NCBI GenBank assembly: GCA_934463175.1
Contig: CAKSIW010000009.1
Span: 1-52,050 of the forward strand
Source of the DNA: an uncultured Clostridia bacterium
Lineage (GTDB): Bacteria; Bacillota; Clostridia; Monoglobales; Monoglobaceae
Length of the DNA stretch: 52,050 nt
Direction of reading: 5' to 3'
Shown here: positions 1 through 7,518 of the stretch, in pieces
Position numbering within the stretch: position 1 is the first letter of the stretch
Layout: every line of letters begins with the position of its first letter
The notes under the pieces: generated by a model
What the model was told of the DNA's origin: nothing
What the model saw: the letters and a program-made list of their open reading frames with translations, nothing else
The model's database searches: none
Position numbers and translations under genes: made by a program

Positions 1-2
1 GA

Positions 3-35
3 GAGAGCAAGTAGACATATTGAATACTTGCTCTC
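3..35. repeat. Perfect hairpin just after the baseplate hub gene
   Basis: An 11-bp perfect inverted repeat (GAGAGCAAGTA / TACTTGCTCTC) with an 11-nt loop lies 37 bases past the stop of the baseplate hub gene. It could be a transcription terminator or processing site on the minus strand, but the window ends before any T-run would be visible. PBSX-like phages normally continue with more baseplate genes here, so a terminator would be unexpected. Confidence 0.45.
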
Positions 36-71
36 ATATGTTTCAGAAATATTTAATTCCCCTATATTGCT

Positions 72-1592
72 TTATCCGAACCTTCTCAGTCCCAATTTCA
101 CATAATGTATTCCGTTTTTTATGCTGTGGTCGGCGCTTTCGATGAGATAATTAATATTGTCAACGGTAATCAACGCACCGGCTCGGGTGTAGCTGTTTAT
201 CGCCTCTATGATTTCTATTGAAAAGCTCTCCTTAATTTTATTGAGTTCCGCCAGCTTGTTTTTCGCATAGGTATTTGCATCTCCATCCTTTTCATCAATT
301 TTGAATACATCCTGCAATACTCCGTATTTATATATGCTGTCGGTATCTTTTGCTACAGCTTTGACGGTATACACTTTATCAGTTTCGGTTATTACTTTTA
401 CGCTGTTTTTCATATCTTCAATTGAAATGGTATGCGATACATTGCCCCTGAGCGAAGGAGAATAAATCAAATGCGTATTTGGTGTGATTCTAAATTCCGG
501 ATAGGCATATATCTCACCGTATTTATAGATCCGAATCCCGTTCGGAGTCATGTCAAAGTTATAACTGCCGCCGCATTTATCGAGAATATCGGAAAGAATA
601 TCAGAGATACACTTGTCAATATATATCTGCGTGATGCTTGTATTCAGTTCCGGCACGGAATCAATCGGAATATTGAAGTCGGAGCAAAGCCGTATAACCG
701 CTTTCTTTGCGTTCATGTTGTTAAACTGATATGTTTCCTTGCTTTTATTGAGATACCAGCCGAAATCCGTCACCGTATATTTATTCTTAAATTTATCTCC
801 GTCATCGACCGCAATAACGATACCGCGGAATATCTCTATATTGGTGCAGAAGTTTACGATGTTGCCAATCTGCGGAGTGTATGTATTCACATAATTTGTA
901 TCGGACTTTGCCACTTCAAAACTCATCTTTGTCGCAAGCTCATCTATTGAGTTTTGCCAAGACAGATTACCTACATAAGAAGTAATGTCATTGCCGCCCA
1001 CAATCAGCTTGTATGTTTCATTTACACTTGCGGAAAATTTATCACCGACTGTGTTTCCACCTGTTCCGAAACTATCGGAGAGAGAGTAGTCCTTATCTTC
1101 TTTGGCTGAGGTTGTTACAGAAGCTGCCGTTGATGAACTTTCGTTATAGCGGAGTACCACATTCCATGGATAATTGTAGTATCCCCTTGTGTATATCTCT
1201 CTGCCGGTCTGATCTCCTGACTTACCGCCTGTGGTTTTGCCTTTTTCGTTGATTGATGCATTGACGATTGTTCTCCCATTGTCCTCAACCACCAAAGCCG
1301 TATGATGAACGGTATTTAATAAAACATCACCGCGCTTAAGTCCAAGTCCCGTTGACAGCGCTATTTTACTTGTAATATCGGAAAACCCGTATCTTAAAAA
1401 TACAGACTTCATATTTCCGGTATAGGTAGCGCCGCCGGACTTTACCTTGCACCCGGCTTGTTCAAATGCCGAGATAACAAGAGAGGAGCAATCATAGTTC
1501 GGTCCCCAGCGGCTGTTCTGGTCATAGCCGTGTGAATTATCATTTGCAATTTTAACCGCCCAGTTGACGGCACTTTCAATCACTGCACCCAT
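72..1592 (-). CDS. Baseplate hub (XkdQ-like) fused to an NlpC/CHAP-type cell-wall hydrolase
   Basis: This 506-residue protein joins two parts. Residues 1-150 look like a cysteine peptidase/amidase of the NlpC/P60-CHAP type: YDCSSLVISAF supplies the catalytic Cys and GDVLLNTVHHTALVVED the His region. A short Ser/Thr-rich linker leads to about residues 190-506, which resemble the XkdQ-type baseplate hub, starting near YKLIVGGNDITSYV. In contractile phages the hub sits at the tail tip, so the fused enzyme would act on peptidoglycan during DNA injection. The start ATG overlaps the stop of the previous gene and follows an AGGTG-type ribosome site. The domain assignment is by recognition of motifs, not by search. 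Confidence 0.8.
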   Translation of the reverse strand: MGAVIESAVNWAVKIANDNSHGYDQNSRWGPNYDCSSLVISAFEQAGCKVKSGGATYTGNMKSVFLRYGFSDITSKIALSTGLGLKRGDVLLNTVHHTALVVEDNGRTIVNASINEKGKTTGGKSGDQTGREIYTRGYYNYPWNVVLRYNESSSTAASVTTSAKEDKDYSLSDSFGTGGNTVGDKFSASVNETYKLIVGGNDITSYVGNLSWQNSIDELATKMSFEVAKSDTNYVNTYTPQIGNIVNFCTNIEIFRGIVIAVDDGDKFKNKYTVTDFGWYLNKSKETYQFNNMNAKKAVIRLCSDFNIPIDSVPELNTSITQIYIDKCISDILSDILDKCGGSYNFDMTPNGIRIYKYGEIYAYPEFRITPNTHLIYSPSLRGNVSHTISIEDMKNSVKVITETDKVYTVKAVAKDTDSIYKYGVLQDVFKIDEKDGDANTYAKNKLAELNKIKESFSIEIIEAINSYTRAGALITVDNINYLIESADHSIKNGIHYVKLGLRRFG

Positions 1593-1987
1593 CAGATTAA
1601 CTTCACCTCCGACAGCGTTATTGAATATTTCATATCCCCGTCTCTGCCGATTGTATATGAAAAATCATCTATTGTAACCGCCATATTTATCGGTGTATCG
1701 GTAATAATAAGCCGAATGGGGAGTTTTCTTTCATACCATGTATCTATTGTATATAGGTAACCGAAAGCAGTGTCGCTCCTGTCACGAAGGAAAGGATAGT
1801 CACGGCACGGAAAGAAACTCGACCATGATATTTTCTTCAAGGCTTGCGTACCGATAAGGTTCAGCTGACCTTGCGATACCGTTTCAAACACCTCGTTGTT
1901 TCTGCCTTTTGAAACCGTAAACTCCGGCGGCGGAACAGGCAGCCGCAAAACCTCGGCTCTGTTATTTACGCTTAAATATATATCCAT
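1592..1987 (-). CDS. Baseplate/tail protein at the XkdP position, without a LysM domain
   Basis: This 131-residue protein follows the tape measure and precedes the hub, the place of XkdP in PBSX-like phages. The opening MDIYLSVNNRAEVLRLPVPP and the later SWSSFFPCRDYPF are typical of short XkdP-like proteins that link tail tube and hub. A full XkdP carries a C-terminal LysM peptidoglycan-binding domain; none is visible here, so wall binding may rest on the hydrolase domain of the next gene. AAGGAGG lies upstream, and the stop overlaps the following start by one base. Confidence 0.65.
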   Translation of the reverse strand: MDIYLSVNNRAEVLRLPVPPPEFTVSKGRNNEVFETVSQGQLNLIGTQALKKISWSSFFPCRDYPFLRDRSDTAFGYLYTIDTWYERKLPIRLIITDTPINMAVTIDDFSYTIGRDGDMKYSITLSEVKLI

Positions 1988-1999
1988 CTGCCGTCCTCC

Positions 2000-4024
2000 T
2001 TACATATTATCCAGCGCCAGCTTTAACTTCGGAACAAGCTCGTCCACGATTTCATCCGCACTCTTGCCTTCGGCATAGATATTGATATAGAATTTATTTT
2101 CGCTACGCCTTGATTTATCAATCGGTGATACCTTTGCACCGCTCGGAAGTGAAAGCATTTCGGGACCTTTCTCACCGACTATAACAGTACCCGTCGTTCT
2201 TATTAGTCCGCCGTTTGCAAGCATCGGAATCTGCGGTGCATTAAATGTGGGAATTGCAGGAATCCCGACAGCGCCCGTGACGGAGTTTATTCCGTTAATG
2301 AGTCCGTTTACACCGCTGACAGCACCACGAATCATTGAGTTGATAGCGGAAATAATGCTGTTAACAGCACCCTTGATCGCGCCGACGATTCCGTTCCATA
2401 CATTCTTGATCGCATTTCCGATTCCCGTAAATACAGAAACAGCGGCAGAGGATATGGTATTCCACGCACCGCTTAAAAATCCGGTTATGCCGTTCCAAAC
2501 TCCGACAGCCGTATCTTTAATTCCCGTCCACAGTCCGACAAAAAAAGAACCAATACTTGTGCCGACCGATACAAAGAAATCACCGACCGCTTGAAATGCC
2601 TGCTTGCACCACGCACACACGCTGTCCCAATTCATCCACAATGCCACGCCGATTGCAATCAGCGCCCCGATTGCGACAATGATAATGCCGACAGGGTTTG
2701 CCGTCATCGCCGCATTCCATGCCCATTGTGCGGCGGTGCATATTCCTTGTACAATCGCCCATGCGTTCATTGCGGTATTGATCACAAACACTGCAATCCG
2801 AAATGTCACAATCGCACCGACAATACCGGAAATAATCGGAGCAATCCAACCCCAATTATTCACGAAAAAGTTATATACATCGGTTGCCTTTTGCACAACA
2901 CCTGCAAGAGCGTTTACAACAAGCGGAAGTCCTGTGTCCTTTATCCAATTAAGCGCCGGTTTGCAGAATTCAAAGGCATTAAACAGAGCGTCTTTTACAC
3001 CGCCGGCAATCGTGATAATGCCGGAAAACTTCTCACTGTTTTGCATAACGGCTGTTTTTATATTATTAAATGCCGACACACCGTAATTCCATACATTTTG
3101 AAATGCGGTTATGAGGGGCGGCAGAGCATTGTCCTTAATCCACACAATCGGAACTTTAACCGTTTCAACAGCCTTTGTCATAGCGTTTTGTGCGTCCGGT
3201 ATTTTTGATGCAAGAAAATTTACAGCCGATGTTATAACGGGCAGCACACCGTAACCGACAATATCCTTAACAGAACCCCATGCGTTTTTCAGCTGACGAA
3301 TTCGTCCTTCCGGTGTTTTTGCCATGTTCTCGGCAAGACCACCGAAATTCTGATTCAAGACCTCTATCAGCGTCGCTGTTTTCTCGGCTTCCGTTCCGCT
3401 TTTTAATATTTTGCCCTGTGCCTCCGAAAAGGAAACGCCCACACGCGAAAGAGCGCCTGTTTGACCCTGCATAACCTTACCGACAAGGTTTCCCGTCTGA
3501 ATCATCTGCTCCTGCGACACATTAACGCCGTATGTGCCGACAGCAAGGTTCTGCAGTGACGGCAGCAATGCTTTTATTGTTGAGGATTGCAGCTGAAAGG
3601 TTGCAAGCTGTGACGCACCCGCCACTGTTGCATCTCCCTCAACGGTTGTCACAAGTTCAAGTGCATCGCCGTACTTGATTATATCATCAACCTGTGCCTG
3701 TGTTGTACCTTTCACATTTTTCATAAGAGTGCCGAGTCGTTCATTTGCTCTTTCAAGCTCAAGCACTCCAACCACACAGTCGGACATAAAAGCTTTGACC
3801 TGATTAAACCCTGCATAAGCCGCTACAACTCCGGCGGCTTTTTTTGCAAGAGATGCAAGTCCCTCGCCCGTCAGCTTGCTCTGCGACTGCATTTTCTTTA
3901 GTCCGCCAGTTGCGTTGGTGGTGTGATTTTTGAGGTTCTTTACACCCGTTATGGCATTTCTTATCCCGGCGGTGAAGTTGTTGTCTTTGATAGATAATGT
4001 TGCACCAATATTCTTCTTGCTCAT
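2000..4024 (-). CDS. Tail tape measure protein
   Basis: This protein of about 674 residues is the longest in the tail block and lies directly after the tail chaperones, as tape measures do. The N-terminal third is helical and rich in Gly/Ala/Lys. Residues of roughly 390-480 form hydrophobic segments (for example IAPIISGIVGAIVTF and IIIVAIGALIAIGVAL), and repeated W-NGI/W-GI units follow, as expected for a protein that sets tail length and enters the membrane on injection. The ATG at 4024 shares TAATG with the end of the frameshifted chaperone and is preferred over one two codons upstream. The length suggests a tail of roughly 100 nm, an inference from the usual length relation. Confidence 0.88.
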   Translation of the reverse strand: MSKKNIGATLSIKDNNFTAGIRNAITGVKNLKNHTTNATGGLKKMQSQSKLTGEGLASLAKKAAGVVAAYAGFNQVKAFMSDCVVGVLELERANERLGTLMKNVKGTTQAQVDDIIKYGDALELVTTVEGDATVAGASQLATFQLQSSTIKALLPSLQNLAVGTYGVNVSQEQMIQTGNLVGKVMQGQTGALSRVGVSFSEAQGKILKSGTEAEKTATLIEVLNQNFGGLAENMAKTPEGRIRQLKNAWGSVKDIVGYGVLPVITSAVNFLASKIPDAQNAMTKAVETVKVPIVWIKDNALPPLITAFQNVWNYGVSAFNNIKTAVMQNSEKFSGIITIAGGVKDALFNAFEFCKPALNWIKDTGLPLVVNALAGVVQKATDVYNFFVNNWGWIAPIISGIVGAIVTFRIAVFVINTAMNAWAIVQGICTAAQWAWNAAMTANPVGIIIVAIGALIAIGVALWMNWDSVCAWCKQAFQAVGDFFVSVGTSIGSFFVGLWTGIKDTAVGVWNGITGFLSGAWNTISSAAVSVFTGIGNAIKNVWNGIVGAIKGAVNSIISAINSMIRGAVSGVNGLINGINSVTGAVGIPAIPTFNAPQIPMLANGGLIRTTGTVIVGEKGPEMLSLPSGAKVSPIDKSRRSENKFYINIYAEGKSADEIVDELVPKLKLALDNM

Positions 4025-4200
4025 TAACATTCACCACCAGTCAGTGCTTTGTATTTTTCATATTCATCTTCCATATAAACCTCATAACAAGCCTTATAAA
4101 AAAGCTTTTCCGAAAGCGGAAGATTGATTATCTTTTCCGGTTCAATACCACGATTCAAAAAGTGACAGAGCATGGCAAGTTCTCCGTCACTTCTGATTAG
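4024..4200 (-). CDS. Minus-one frameshift extension of the tail assembly chaperone (gpT-like part)
   Basis: This 58-codon reading frame has no ribosome site or early start of its own. It continues in the -1 frame from the slippery site at 4200-4206, begins LIRSDGELAMLCHF and ends GGEC at the TAATG that opens the tape measure gene. Joined to the upstream protein it gives a fusion of about 183 residues. In lambda-like and many myovirus tails, such a gpG/gpGT pair is made by programmed frameshifting and coats the tape measure during assembly. The position and the exact A AAA AAC heptamer make this the most likely reading. Confidence 0.82.
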   Translation of the reverse strand, partial: LIRSDGELAMLCHFLNRGIEPEKIINLPLSEKLFYKACYEVYMEDEYEKYKALTGGEC

Positions 4201-4574
4201 TTTTTTATATCGTCAACCGCCTTTACTCCGTCAACATATCCGGCAAGCTTTAAGCACTCAACCGCAATCTGCGGAATCTCGCCCGGCTCAAACACTTTCT
4301 CGACAATCTCCATCGGCTCAACACATTCAAAAGCTGTCTGAAGTTCCTTTGATTTAAGGCAAGGCTCCGTCACACATGAATAAACCATATATGCGTCGCC
4401 GTTATCCATATCCTGTGCGTCTCTTGCCAAATCAGATGTCGGACTTTCAATTGTGATAGTGCCGCCGAGTGACTTTATATACAGTGTCGCGGTTTTCGGT
4501 TTTTTCTTGCTTTCAAGCATCTGCTCTTTTCTGCGGATAAGCTCCGCAAGTGTTATTTTTGTGTTTTTATTCAT
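4197..4574 (-). CDS. Tail assembly chaperone, XkdN-like (gpG-like)
   Basis: This 125-residue acidic protein lies just before the tape measure gene and resembles XkdN-like chaperones (ITLAELIRRKEQMLESKK at the N-terminus; CLKLAGYVDGVKAVDDIKN at the C-terminus). The start at 4574 has AAGGAG eight bases upstream; an earlier in-frame start lacks a ribosome site. The last two sense codons are part of a slippery heptamer directly followed by TAA, so a fraction of ribosomes should slip and make the longer fusion. It is separated from the tail tube gene by two toxin-antitoxin modules. Confidence 0.82.
   Translation of the reverse strand: MNKNTKITLAELIRRKEQMLESKKKPKTATLYIKSLGGTITIESPTSDLARDAQDMDNGDAYMVYSCVTEPCLKSKELQTAFECVEPMEIVEKVFEPGEIPQIAVECLKLAGYVDGVKAVDDIKN
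4200..4206 (-). promoter_or_regulatory. Programmed -1 ribosomal frameshift site
   Basis: On the minus strand the sequence reads A AAA AAC in the zero frame and is followed at once by TAA. This is a canonical X XXY YYZ heptamer. Slippage moves the ribosome into an open frame of 58 codons that ends exactly at the start of the tape measure gene. Confidence 0.82.
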
Positions 4575-4595
4575 TGTTAACTCCTTTTTTGCAAA

Positions 4596-4619
4596 CAAAA
4601 AGCCGCAGTTAAATGCGAC
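4596..4619 (-). terminator. Rho-independent terminator after the HicA-type toxin
   Basis: The minus strand shows GTCGCA, a short loop, TGCGGC and then TTTTTG. It lies between the toxin stop and the chaperone start. Nearly the same hairpin occurs at 5374-5398 and 15469-15492. Confidence 0.65.
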
Positions 4620-4634
4620 TTCATAGTTTTGTAT

Positions 4635-4853
4635 TTATATTTTGCTGTTAAAGTATTCTTCGGTGACGCCAAGCTGTTTTCTTAAGATTTCCTTCCACAA
4701 AAATCCCTTAATTTCTCCGCTCCCGCGTGATATCTTTGTAAATCTTATGTTTCCGTCAGCGTCCGTTTTTCTGTAAAAATAGTGGTCGGTATTTTTATAA
4801 AGTTCCCATCCGTCACGCTCACAAAATCGTTTTAAATCCTTCCATCTTGGCAT
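4635..4853 (-). CDS. HicA-like mRNA interferase toxin
   Basis: This protein of about 72 residues has a HicA-like double-stranded-RNA-binding pattern: an N-terminal helix (PRWKDLKRFCERDGWEL), a KNTDHYFYRK strand holding the expected catalytic His, and a basic middle part ending in a helix. HicA toxins cut mRNA and are held inactive by the partner antitoxin. The start at 4853 lies inside the antitoxin reading frame, so the two are translationally coupled. It sits in a self-contained cassette, with promoter at 5282-5310 and terminator at 4596-4619, placed inside the tail operon. The HicA call rests on fold pattern and partner. Confidence 0.68.
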   Translation of the reverse strand: MPRWKDLKRFCERDGWELYKNTDHYFYRKTDADGNIRFTKISRGSGEIKGFLWKEILRKQLGVTEEYFNSKI

Positions 4854-5257
4854 TTTATACATTCTCCGATCTTCGAGATATCATCCAATACGAGAGCCTT
4901 AAAAACATACGGAATTTCTCTTTTTCTGTTTGGTGCGACAGACCACACATTAAACTCATTGTAGAAATCGGCTGCATATTCCAAAATTGCCCGTGACAAA
5001 TTATTAATAGCATCTTTTTCGTCCGAACCGTTTTCAACCAAATCAAGCTCATTGAGGGAGAGAGTAACACTTCCGTCATCCTCAATGTATTTATTTGCCG
5101 TAAACGAATATCCTAAGAGCAGTTCGTTTATAAATTCCATATTGGAAAGAAGCATATAATCACGGGTTTTCTTTATAAACCTCGGTTTTTCACGGATCAC
5201 ACTTTCTGAAACTTCGCTCCAGTTCTTTCTTACATCCGTTGCATTCATAGTTAACAT
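4832..5257 (-). CDS. Chimeric antitoxin: Phd/YefM-like N-terminus plus HicB-like domain
   Basis: This protein of about 141 residues begins MLTMNATDVRKNWSEVSES, a clear Phd/YefM DNA-binding start, and continues with LLSNMEFINELL as in that family. Its second half (DDGSVTLSLNELDLVENGSD, then DAINNLSRAILEYAADF) has the shape of a HicB-like partial RNase-H fold. This suggests a fusion in which a YefM-type operator-binding head carries a HicB-type toxin-neutralising tail, which fits the HicA-like partner just downstream. The start is chosen for AAGGAG nine bases upstream. The upstream TGTACA palindromes are the expected target of the YefM-like part. Confidence 0.62.
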   Translation of the reverse strand: MLTMNATDVRKNWSEVSESVIREKPRFIKKTRDYMLLSNMEFINELLLGYSFTANKYIEDDGSVTLSLNELDLVENGSDEKDAINNLSRAILEYAADFYNEFNVWSVAPNRKREIPYVFKALVLDDISKIGECIKCQDGRI

Positions 5258-5281
5258 ATCTATCAACTCCTTACGCCTCCT

Positions 5282-5320
5282 ATTATAGCACAAAGTGTAC
5301 ACTTTGTCAATAGTGTACAC
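5282..5320 (-). promoter_or_regulatory. Promoter and palindromic operator of the HicA-type toxin module
   Basis: On the minus strand TTGACA (5305-5310) and TATAAT (5282-5287) are separated by 17 bases, a full consensus promoter. A perfect 16-bp palindrome with core GTGTACAC fills 5291-5306, and a second GTGTACAC lies at 5313-5320, with centres 18 bp apart. Binding there would block polymerase, as expected for autoregulation by a YefM-type antitoxin. Confidence 0.8.
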
Positions 5321-5373
5321 TTTTATTGTATGCAGCGGAAGAAAAAATATACTAACCCCTTTATCTTCGTAAA

Positions 5374-5398
5374 CAAAAAAGCCGCAGTTAAAGCGACT
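5374..5398 (-). terminator. Rho-independent terminator after yoeB
   Basis: The minus strand reads GTCGC, a loop, GCGGC and TTTTTTG, just past the YoeB stop. It is nearly the same element as that at 4596-4619. Confidence 0.65.
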
Positions 5399-5407
5399 TA
5401 ATTTGAA

Positions 5408-5680
5408 TTAAATATTTTCATAATGCGACCACATTGAGATGATTTTGACAGTCTTTATATCTTCCAAAACCTTATATACAAGCCTGTGTTGTATGTTTAT
5501 TCTTCTCAAATATAGTCCGCTTAAATTTCTGAGCAATTTTTCATACGGCGGAGGGTTTTGAAACGGATTGCCTTTTATCAATTCAATAAGATTTTGAGCT
5601 TTATTTGCCAAATTGGCTGCCTTTAAATTCGAAATATCCTTTGCAGCATTCTTTGTATATACCACTTTATAATTTACCAC
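5408..5680 (-). CDS. yoeB: YoeB/Txe-family mRNA interferase toxin
   Basis: This 90-residue protein has the RelE-superfamily fold signature of YoeB. The conserved LRRINIQHRLVYKV segment lies near residues 58-71, and the C-terminal SMWSHYENI provides the catalytic His-Tyr pair. YoeB cuts mRNA in the ribosomal A site and is neutralised by YefM. The gene overlaps its antitoxin by a few bases in the usual antitoxin-first order. Its length matches the family. All recognisable active-site residues are present, so it should be functional. Confidence 0.9.
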   Translation of the reverse strand: MVNYKVVYTKNAAKDISNLKAANLANKAQNLIELIKGNPFQNPPPYEKLLRNLSGLYLRRINIQHRLVYKVLEDIKTVKIISMWSHYENI

Positions 5681-5922
5681 TGTACTTCATCCTCCGAAAT
5701 ACAATCATCAACCGGTGTTTCTTTTCCAGCCTGAATTTTTTTATAAAGCGTAGGATTATTGTATATCTCAAAGGTTGCCATAACATTGTTGTAGTCTTCT
5801 TCACTAAGCAATATAGCGTTCCCGTCTTTTGTACTGATATTAACCGGTTCATTATATTTGATTGTTTGCTCGAGTAATGAAAATATATTTTTTCTGAAAC
5901 TTGTTGCATTTGTATTTATCAT
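5674..5922 (-). CDS. yefM: YefM/Phd-family antitoxin
   Basis: This 82-residue protein opens MINTNATSFRKNIFSLLEQ, the standard YefM/Phd DNA-binding start, and ends in the acidic tail ETPVDDCISEDEVQW that wraps the toxin. The start at 5922 follows GGAGGCGAT; an upstream in-frame start lies in the promoter and was discarded. It should neutralise YoeB and repress its own promoter through the TGTACA site at 5940-5945. With the neighbouring HicA-type cassette it forms a 1.4-kb block inserted between the tail tube and tail chaperone genes. Confidence 0.88.
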   Translation of the reverse strand: MINTNATSFRKNIFSLLEQTIKYNEPVNISTKDGNAILLSEEDYNNVMATFEIYNNPTLYKKIQAGKETPVDDCISEDEVQW

Positions 5923-5939
5923 ACATATCGCCTCCTGCA

Positions 5940-5973
5940 TGTACATTATAGCGTACATATAGGAAAATATCAA
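5940..5973 (-). promoter_or_regulatory. yefM-yoeB promoter and operator
   Basis: TTGATA (5968-5973) and TATAAT (5945-5950) on the minus strand are 17 bases apart. TGTACA at 5940-5945 touches the -10 box, and a second GTAC core lies at 5953-5956. The two centres are 12 bp apart, the spacing I recall for the long and short repeats bound by E. coli YefM. Confidence 0.75.
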
Positions 5974-6007
5974 TACCATCTCTAAAAAAACTTTTTAATA
6001 CTTCAAT

Positions 6008-6448
6008 TTATCTCACTTTCACTAAATCGGGGAAATAGTAGTCGGTGAATCCACCGCTATACTCCTCATCAATCATTTTTGCGTTTTCAAACTTCTGCAG
6101 TGTCAGCTCGTTAAACCAAGCATTCTCGATTACAAGCCGCTCACTTCCGTAGGCATCGGGATCATCAATTTTTGAGATAATCTGAATGCGAACATCAATG
6201 CCTTTCTTTATTTTCTCCGACAAAAGCTGTGCTCCTCGTGAGAACACCTTCTTGACCTTCATGCTCCATTCGCCGGTAAGTCCCGTCATTTTCGAGTCCT
6301 TTGCCATCTGCATGACAAAGTCCACATCCTCACGCTCAATTTTTATCTTCGCCTCATATGAATCGGTTTCATAGACAGGCTCTCCGTCAAGATAAACCAT
6401 GCCCCATTTGCCGTTCATAACTCTCGGCGCAGTAGGTTTTACCGCCAT
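6008..6448 (-). CDS. Tail tube protein, XkdM-like
   Basis: This 146-residue protein directly follows the sheath gene, as tube genes do in contractile phages. It begins MAVKPTAPRVMNGKWGMVYL and has the Lys/Glu-rich strands typical of XkdM-like tubes (YEAKIKIEREDVDFVMQMAK). Many copies form the inner tube through which DNA passes. A ribosome site precedes the ATG, and a 14-base gap separates it from the sheath gene, so the two are probably co-transcribed. Confidence 0.82.
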   Translation of the reverse strand: MAVKPTAPRVMNGKWGMVYLDGEPVYETDSYEAKIKIEREDVDFVMQMAKDSKMTGLTGEWSMKVKKVFSRGAQLLSEKIKKGIDVRIQIISKIDDPDAYGSERLVIENAWFNELTLQKFENAKMIDEEYSGGFTDYYFPDLVKVR

Positions 6449-6462
6449 AGCTTTTTACCCCC

Positions 6463-7518
6463 TTATTCAATGTAGATTCCAAACTTCAAATCCTCAATTG
6501 CGTCCTGGATCTGAATGCTTGCTCTCACAAACACATTTGTGCCGGTGTTTGCCGTCTTAATTTTTTCATCATCCCAAGAGGACACATCTCTCGTTTTTGA
6601 AAGCCATTCTCTGGTTTCGTCAATATCAATTTCAGCCTTGTTGTCATACTTATCATAAAGCACTCCTCGGTTTGCGAGGTCTTTGAAGTATTTGTTTACG
6701 GCGGCAATAAATACGATTTTGTTATCGTATGAATTTTCAACCTTGCCTACAAATTCATCCTCAAAGGTTGCACGAATATCATCGCGAATCATATCGACAG
6801 CCTCAATGATTTTGATTTTTTTGAAATCTTCGCCTTTATCCTCTGTGGCGGTTGTAAGAGAGTTGACGCCCCTTGCAATCTTTATTTTTGTGCCGTCATT
6901 GATGAGGATCAGCTTTCCGTTATCCACATCATCGTCCGGAGTTTCGCTTTCGGTTATGCTTTCAACCTCCGGCAGAGTGTAGTATGTAGCACTCCTGTTA
7001 AGCGGAAGTCCGGCAAGAATCCCGGCAATCCGACAGCAGAATTCTGCGCTTGTATATGTCTTTGCGCCAACCTTTATATTATCAGTTGCAAAATTTATGA
7101 TGCCCTCGTTATCCGCCACGGTTGAAGGTAGAACCGCCTTAAAGGTCTTATGATACTGCGTGCGCTGTTCCTTAATATATTCAACAACGGTATCTGTTTC
7201 ACCGTCACCCAAACCGGGAACAGCAAGGTAATACCACCGTTTGTTCTTAAGCCTTTCGAGTGCGTCCGAAATATTATCGGAGGTCTGCACACGCTCCACA
7301 ATCACCTTTGAAGGGCCGCCCATAAACACAAGGGACAGATATGCAAGATTGGTCGCCGTATAATGGCTTTTTACAATCTCGCTCTCTTTTGTGTATACGG
7401 CGGTTTTTGTTGTATTGCTGTTATCTTTCAGTATGACAGCCACGATGCCGCGCTCACTTCGTGCAATCAGTGTTTCTGCAAGCGTCTTAAACTCAATTAA
7501 AATCTTCGGAAGTCCCAC
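6463..7518 (-). CDS. Contractile tail sheath protein
   Basis: This 351-residue protein resembles XkdK-type sheaths. An N-terminal segment (IEFKTLAETLIARSERGIVAV) is followed by a variable middle, and the C-terminal part (SSWDDEKIKTANTGTNVFV, then IQIQDAIEDLKFGIYIE) is the conserved sheath core. It marks the phage as a myovirus. The reading frame starts with GTG, overlapping the upstream gene by 26 bases. It is shorter than many sheaths (about 440 residues), which may mean a reduced surface domain. Confidence 0.88.
   Translation of the reverse strand: MGLPKILIEFKTLAETLIARSERGIVAVILKDNSNTTKTAVYTKESEIVKSHYTATNLAYLSLVFMGGPSKVIVERVQTSDNISDALERLKNKRWYYLAVPGLGDGETDTVVEYIKEQRTQYHKTFKAVLPSTVADNEGIINFATDNIKVGAKTYTSAEFCCRIAGILAGLPLNRSATYYTLPEVESITESETPDDDVDNGKLILINDGTKIKIARGVNSLTTATEDKGEDFKKIKIIEAVDMIRDDIRATFEDEFVGKVENSYDNKIVFIAAVNKYFKDLANRGVLYDKYDNKAEIDIDETREWLSKTRDVSSWDDEKIKTANTGTNVFVRASIQIQDAIEDLKFGIYIE

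Noticed and set aside
2591..3208. Long plus-strand frames opposite the tape measure gene
   Set aside because: They are antisense shadows with Cys/His-rich, low-order sequence and no ribosome sites.
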